9,265 nt of DNA from an uncultured Oribacterium sp. (GTDB lineage Bacteria > Bacillota > Clostridia > Lachnospirales > Lachnospiraceae). This document shows positions 6,216-9,265 of the stretch, one piece after another. Where the stretch lies: contig CAKQWR010000077.1 of the NCBI GenBank assembly GCA_934279105.1, forward strand, positions 1 to 9,265, in the 5' to 3' direction. Under the pieces are notes generated by a model. It searched no databases. It worked only from the letters and a program-made list of their open reading frames with translations, and was not told the origin of the DNA. How positions within the stretch are numbered: the stretch's first letter is position 1; each line of letters begins with the position of its first letter. A program made the position numbers and the translations under genes.

Positions 6216-9200
6216 TCAGCCCTGACTGCCCAGGATGAAATCGAACTCGGTAATGATGCCATCCTCATCGATGGTTGGCTTCAGAATGCCGATATGCGGC
6301 AGGAAGCGGTACGCATCGGTAACCAGTGCCCTCGGCAGATTCTTATCGATATAATGAAGCCATGCATGATTACTGATCCGGACGGTCGTGTCATAGGCAT
6401 CTCCCTCCGGCTTATCGGATGTATGCTTGTAGTAGGCCTTCGCCGGGAAGGTCGAGTACTCGCCTTCATTCTTCCGGTCAGCGGACTGAATCACCACCAT
6501 CGCATCCGGATGCTCCTCAAATATTTTCGCAAGGTCGGAAATCTTCCGACCGTTTGCATCGACCTTTGTACCGTCCGGTGTCGTGGTATCCATCAGCATC
6601 TTACCATCCGAATCCACATAGTAAGTATCCTCGATCCATACATCGCGAAGCATCTTTCCGGTTTCGTCGAAGAAATACCAGCCATCGTCATCCTGCTGCC
6701 AGCCGGTCTGCATTACGCCATCTGCGTCGAAGAAATAACTGTCGCGGTCAATGTCGGTCTTTCCGGTTGCACGGTACCCATTCTCGTCGAAATAGTACTT
6801 CTTTTCGTCGATGGTCTGCCAACCCGTCAGAAAACGGCCCTCGGCGTCCAGATACTGCACGCCGTCTGCAGTTTCGTTCCAGTCATCCAGGTGGTACTTA
6901 TTCGGGTCCAGCTTGATTTCATAGTGCTGCGTAAACTCGTCTCCTGCTTCGCCATCCTTTGCGATGCCATGTGCACGCACCGTATAGCTTCCGCTGTAAC
7001 GAAGCTCCGCCGGTGTCGCATACTCGATTTCCTCCGACTTCGCGCTGGCGCCCTCACGCTCGATGCTATATCGAATCTGCTCCGTGCCTTCGCTGCGCAT
7101 CTGAATCGTCACCGGATCGGTAAACGAACCACCCTCCGGATCAAAGTGAACCGTCGGATTCAGCTTCTCAAGTTCATCCTTCAGCGCACTGCTATCCGGA
7201 TATCGCTCGATACTGCTCTGCAGAAGCGCTAACGCCTCCGCATGATCTCCGGCATCCGCATACGCGTCCACAGCGTGAAGACAGATTTTCTCACTCTGCG
7301 CACCATAGCCCATCAGCTGCTGGTAAGCGGCCGCTGCATCGGCATAATCTGCTGCAGCATATGCCTGCTCCGCCTGCTTCCGGATTCGACTCGCCTTCGT
7401 CGATGGCAGCTGGTACCATACGCCCAATGCTACGGCCACGACAGCAATCACGAGCGCGGTAATTTTCAGGCCTTTCTTCGACTTGCCTGCTGGTTCCTCC
7501 GAAGTCGTTGCTTCCTCCGCACCAGCATTCGTCGTTTCATCAGACGTGTCATCTTCATCGGGCGCGCCACTTCCATCAAGATGCTTTTCTTCATCTTTTT
7601 CGCTTAGATGATCCGCGATCTGAATGACCTCTGCTGATTCGGAAGTTTCATCTTCCTCAGCTTTTTCTGCTTCTTCAGATTTTTCTTCGCTTATTTTCTC
7701 AGAAGACGCTTCGGTGTTTCCCTCCGTCTCTCCCTCGGCAGGCAACTCTGTAGATTCCTCTATAGATCCCTCTGTAGATTCCTCCGCAGGTTCTTCTACG
7801 CCTTCATCGGCCGGTTCCTCGGAAAGCTCCTCTCCTGTTTCCTCCGCAGAATTCACTGAAGGCTCTTCGGCACTTTCCTCCGTTGACTCCTCTACAGGCG
7901 CTTCGGCACTTTCCTCCGCAGATTCCTCTACAGGCGCTTCGGCACTTTCTTCCGCAGACTCCCTGACTTCTGATTTTTCTTCAGCATTCTCTTCTTCGGC
8001 CACTTCAGCGACTTCCGTTTCCTCTGCTGTCTCAACACTTTCAGAAACTTCCCCACTTGCCTCTTCGGTCGTCTCTACTTCCGTAGATTCTTCTGATATC
8101 TCTTCGGTCGTTGCTTCTTCCGCAGACTCTTCTGATGCCTCTTCGGTCGTTGCTTCTTCCGCAGGCTCTTCTGATGCCTCTTCGATCGTTGCTTCTTCCG
8201 CAGACTCTTCTGATGCCTCTTCGGTCATTGCTTCTTCCGCAGACTCTTCTGATGCCTCTTCGGTCGTTGCTTCTTCCGCAGGCTCCTCTGAAGGTTCTTC
8301 TGTTACGTCCTCTTCGTCCTCATCTTCATCAAACATGTGGGTTTCAAGGGTTTTATGAGATGCAAGATTAAGAAGTTCCTGTTTCATCGCTTCTTCGAGT
8401 TCTGCGCGTTCTGCATCTTTCTTTGCCTGTGCTTCGGCTTCTTCCTGTGCCTTTCGCTCAGCTTCGACTCTCGCCTCTTCCTCTTCGCGAGCTTTCTGCT
8501 CGGATTCTTCACGTGCGATACGTTCCGCTTCTGCTCTTGCCTCTTCCTCTTCACGTGCCTTACGCTCGGCTTCTTCGCGTGCGATGCGTTCGGCTTCCGC
8601 TCTTGCCTCTGCTTCCTCGCGGGCCTTACGTTTTGCCTCTTCACGCGCCTTTCTCTCAGCCTCTGCTCTCGCTTCTGCTTCCTCACGGGCCTTGCGTTCC
8701 GCTTCCTCACGTCTTCGACGCTCTTCTGCTTCAAAGCGAAGTGCCTTCTTGTAGAGCTCATCCAGGATGGCTTCATCTTCTGCTGCCGGATCGTAGTCAT
8801 CCTCCGCATCTTCTGCATCCACCGCTTCATCAGAATCGTCGAATCTATCGTCGAAATCTGTGTCAAAATCTGCGTCGATATCGCCCTCAGCCTTTACATC
8901 ACCATCCGCATCAATCATATCCTCATCCGGAGCTTTCGCAGATTGATCAGCAGGGTAGGAATCCTGTGCAGCGTCATCCATGTCGCGCTCATCTGCATTG
9001 ACTTGCGGTGCAGGCGCACCCGTAGACGAGGTAGGTGCTTCCGCCATCGAATCAAGCTTCGATGAAAGTCCATCCGAAAGTGCTGCTTGCTGATGATGCC
9101 ACATCGCACGCATGGTTTCTGCATTATAAACCGGAAGCGTCTCCGACGAGCTGTCGAGATGCGCCTCATAATGGATGTTCACTAAGCCATCAGCAAACAA

Positions 9201-9265
9201 CGCTCCGCAGTAAGGGCAGAACGTTGCGCCATCCTGTATTTCTTTTCCACAGTTTGTACAAATCA
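6216..9265 (-). CDS. Large zinc-ribbon, repeat-rich, single-pass membrane protein with cell-wall-binding repeats (5' end at or just past the window edge)
   Basis: A TTG at 9200 gives 994 residues, but the frame stays open to the edge and reads ICTNCGKEIQDGATFCPYCGA, a CxxC...CxxC zinc ribbon. The last two bases, TG, would complete an ATG just outside. Residues are numbered from 9200. 92-145: Asp-rich. 148-278: long charged Ala/Arg/Glu helix of 22-residue repeats. 291-571: Glu/Ser/Thr/Ala repeats. 580-595: one hydrophobic helix after KSKK, so the N-terminal part should be cytoplasmic. 605-680: TPR-like helices. 681-765: a chitobiase C-terminal-like beta domain (FDPEGGSFTDPVTI). 779-884: cell-wall/glucan-binding repeats (GWQTIDEKKYYFDENG, GWQQDDDGWYFFDETG). 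885-994: an unrecognised domain ending FDFILGSQG. The arrangement suggests a link from cytoplasm to wall; its function is unknown to me. No terminator was recognised after it. Confidence 0.9.
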   Translation of the reverse strand, partial: ICTNCGKEIQDGATFCPYCGALFADGLVNIHYEAHLDSSSETLPVYNAETMRAMWHHQQAALSDGLSSKLDSMAEAPTSSTGAPAPQVNADERDMDDAAQDSYPADQSAKAPDEDMIDADGDVKAEGDIDADFDTDFDDRFDDSDEAVDAEDAEDDYDPAAEDEAILDELYKKALRFEAEERRRREEAERKAREEAEARAEAERKAREEAKRKAREEAEARAEAERIAREEAERKAREEEEARAEAERIAREESEQKAREEEEARVEAERKAQEEAEAQAKKDAERAELEEAMKQELLNLASHKTLETHMFDEDEDEEDVTEEPSEEPAEEATTEEASEESAEEAMTEEASEESAEEATIEEASEEPAEEATTEEASEESAEEATTEEISEESTEVETTEEASGEVSESVETAEETEVAEVAEEENAEEKSEVRESAEESAEAPVEESAEESAEAPVEESTEESAEEPSVNSAEETGEELSEEPADEGVEEPAEESTEGSIEESTELPAEGETEGNTEASSEKISEEKSEEAEKAEEDETSESAEVIQIADHLSEKDEEKHLDGSGAPDEDDTSDETTNAGAEEATTSEEPAGKSKKGLKITALVIAVVAVALGVWYQLPSTKASRIRKQAEQAYAAADYADAAAAYQQLMGYGAQSEKICLHAVDAYADAGDHAEALALLQSSIERYPDSSALKDELEKLNPTVHFDPEGGSFTDPVTIQMRSEGTEQIRYSIEREGASAKSEEIEYATPAELRYSGSYTVRAHGIAKDGEAGDEFTQHYEIKLDPNKYHLDDWNETADGVQYLDAEGRFLTGWQTIDEKKYYFDENGYRATGKTDIDRDSYFFDADGVMQTGWQQDDDGWYFFDETGKMLRDVWIEDTYYVDSDGKMLMDTTTPDGTKVDANGRKISDLAKIFEEHPDAMVVIQSADRKNEGEYSTFPAKAYYKHTSDKPEGDAYDTTVRISNHAWLHYIDKNLPRALVTDAYRFLPHIGILKPTIDEDGIITEFDFILGSQG
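7854..7961 (-). repeat. Three tandem 36-bp units encoding a 12-residue acidic repeat
   Basis: Residues 414-449 are ESAEESAEAPVE twice, then the diverged ESTEESAEEPSV. At DNA level ctacaggcgcttcggcactt recurs at 36-bp spacing. It is a separate array from the 39-bp one, with a different unit length, inside the same Glu-rich region. Confidence 0.85.
8085..8279 (-). repeat. Five tandem 39-bp units encoding a 13-residue acidic repeat
   Basis: Residues 308-372 are five copies of AEEATTEEASEES with few changes (T to M or I, S to P, A to I), followed by a degenerate sixth copy. The DNA copies are nearly identical (cttcggtcgttgcttcttcc recurs), which marks this as the youngest and most slippage-prone array in the gene. 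Confidence 0.9.
8430..8693 (-). repeat. Four tandem 66-bp units encoding 22-residue charged-helix repeats
   Basis: Residues 170-257 (numbered from 9200) divide exactly into four 22-residue units of the form KAREE-x-EARAEAER-x-AREE-x-E-x. Substitutions are mostly conservative (Ala to Glu, Lys to Ile, Ala to Ser or Val). Twenty-two residues equal two hendecads (11-mers), a period compatible with a long straight helix or coiled coil. The dense alternation of Glu with Arg/Lys also fits a stable single alpha-helix. The copies differ in codon use, so the array is not freshly amplified. Confidence 0.85.
9204..9263 (-). other. N-terminal zinc ribbon of the large membrane protein
   Basis: The in-frame translation upstream of the TTG codon shows C-T-N-C followed 12 residues later by C-P-Y-C, the four-cysteine knuckle of the short zinc-ribbon domains often found at the extreme N-terminus of Firmicute membrane proteins. 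Because it is continuous with the downstream frame, the TTG at 9200 is not the start. Confidence 0.9.

Noticed and set aside
6207..7232. 341-codon plus-strand ORF
   Set aside because: It lies entirely antisense to the C-terminal part of the large membrane protein, whose recognisable domains fix the true strand. The translation has no family features.
7624..8358. 244-codon plus-strand ORF rich in serine
   Set aside because: It is the antisense shadow of the Glu/Ser/Ala repeat region: complements of GAA/GAG and GCx codons read as serine and alanine codons and lack stops. It has no ribosome site or family match.
7854..8693. CRISPR-like or minisatellite array from the tandem repeats
   Set aside because: The repeats are in frame within a continuous coding region, have no unique spacers and encode regular peptide units.
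8337..9065. 242-codon Phe/Leu/Cys-rich plus-strand ORF that looks like a membrane protein
   Set aside because: The apparent hydrophobic segments arise from the complement of the Glu/Lys/Arg codons of the charged-helix repeats. The opposite strand is the coding one.

Overview
This window looks like a chromosomal piece of an anaerobic Firmicute of the Lachnospiraceae/Clostridia type with moderate GC content. That assignment is an inference from the DUF4250 gene placed next to dtd, Gram-positive-style MurG motifs, strong AGGAGG-like ribosome binding sites, a lipobox lipoprotein and choline/glucan-binding-type cell-wall repeats. No phage, plasmid or insertion-sequence gene is visible.

Layout. 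Bases 1-2018 hold three genes on the minus strand, read right to left: a HIT-family hydrolase, murG (peptidoglycan precursor glycosyltransferase) and mtnN (MTA/SAH nucleosidase, cut by the left window edge). A well-formed sigma-A promoter (2068-2096) precedes the HIT gene. Bases 2099-2402 hold no gene but form a 304-bp nested palindrome: two outer 35-nt arms match at 34 of 35 positions, and further matching blocks lead to a perfect 12-bp hairpin at the centre. Immediately to its right, on the plus strand, are a small DUF4250 gene and dtd (D-aminoacyl-tRNA deacylase), apparently an operon. dtd converges on a minus-strand lipoprotein gene, with a symmetric terminator hairpin between them.

From 3208 to the right edge every gene is on the minus strand: the lipoprotein (three similar beta-rich modules), rarA (replication-associated AAA+ ATPase) with a strong intrinsic terminator, a VOC/glyoxalase-fold enzyme, and a very large membrane protein that reaches the right edge. 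The ORF of the large protein continues past the apparent TTG start at 9200 into an N-terminal zinc ribbon. The last two bases of the window are probably the end of its ATG. Its order is zinc ribbon, Asp-rich stretch, charged helix of 22-residue repeats, roughly 280 residues of Glu/Ser/Thr/Ala repeats, one transmembrane helix, TPR-like helices, a chitobiase-C-like beta domain, cell-wall-binding repeats and an unrecognised C-terminal domain.

How it fits together. Most genes are housekeeping: envelope synthesis, translation quality control, replication-fork maintenance and metabolite salvage or detoxification. The two items that deserve attention are the nested palindrome at 2099-2402, which may be a mobile or structured-RNA element, and the large repeat-rich protein, which appears to link a cytoplasmic zinc ribbon to the cell wall through one membrane helix.
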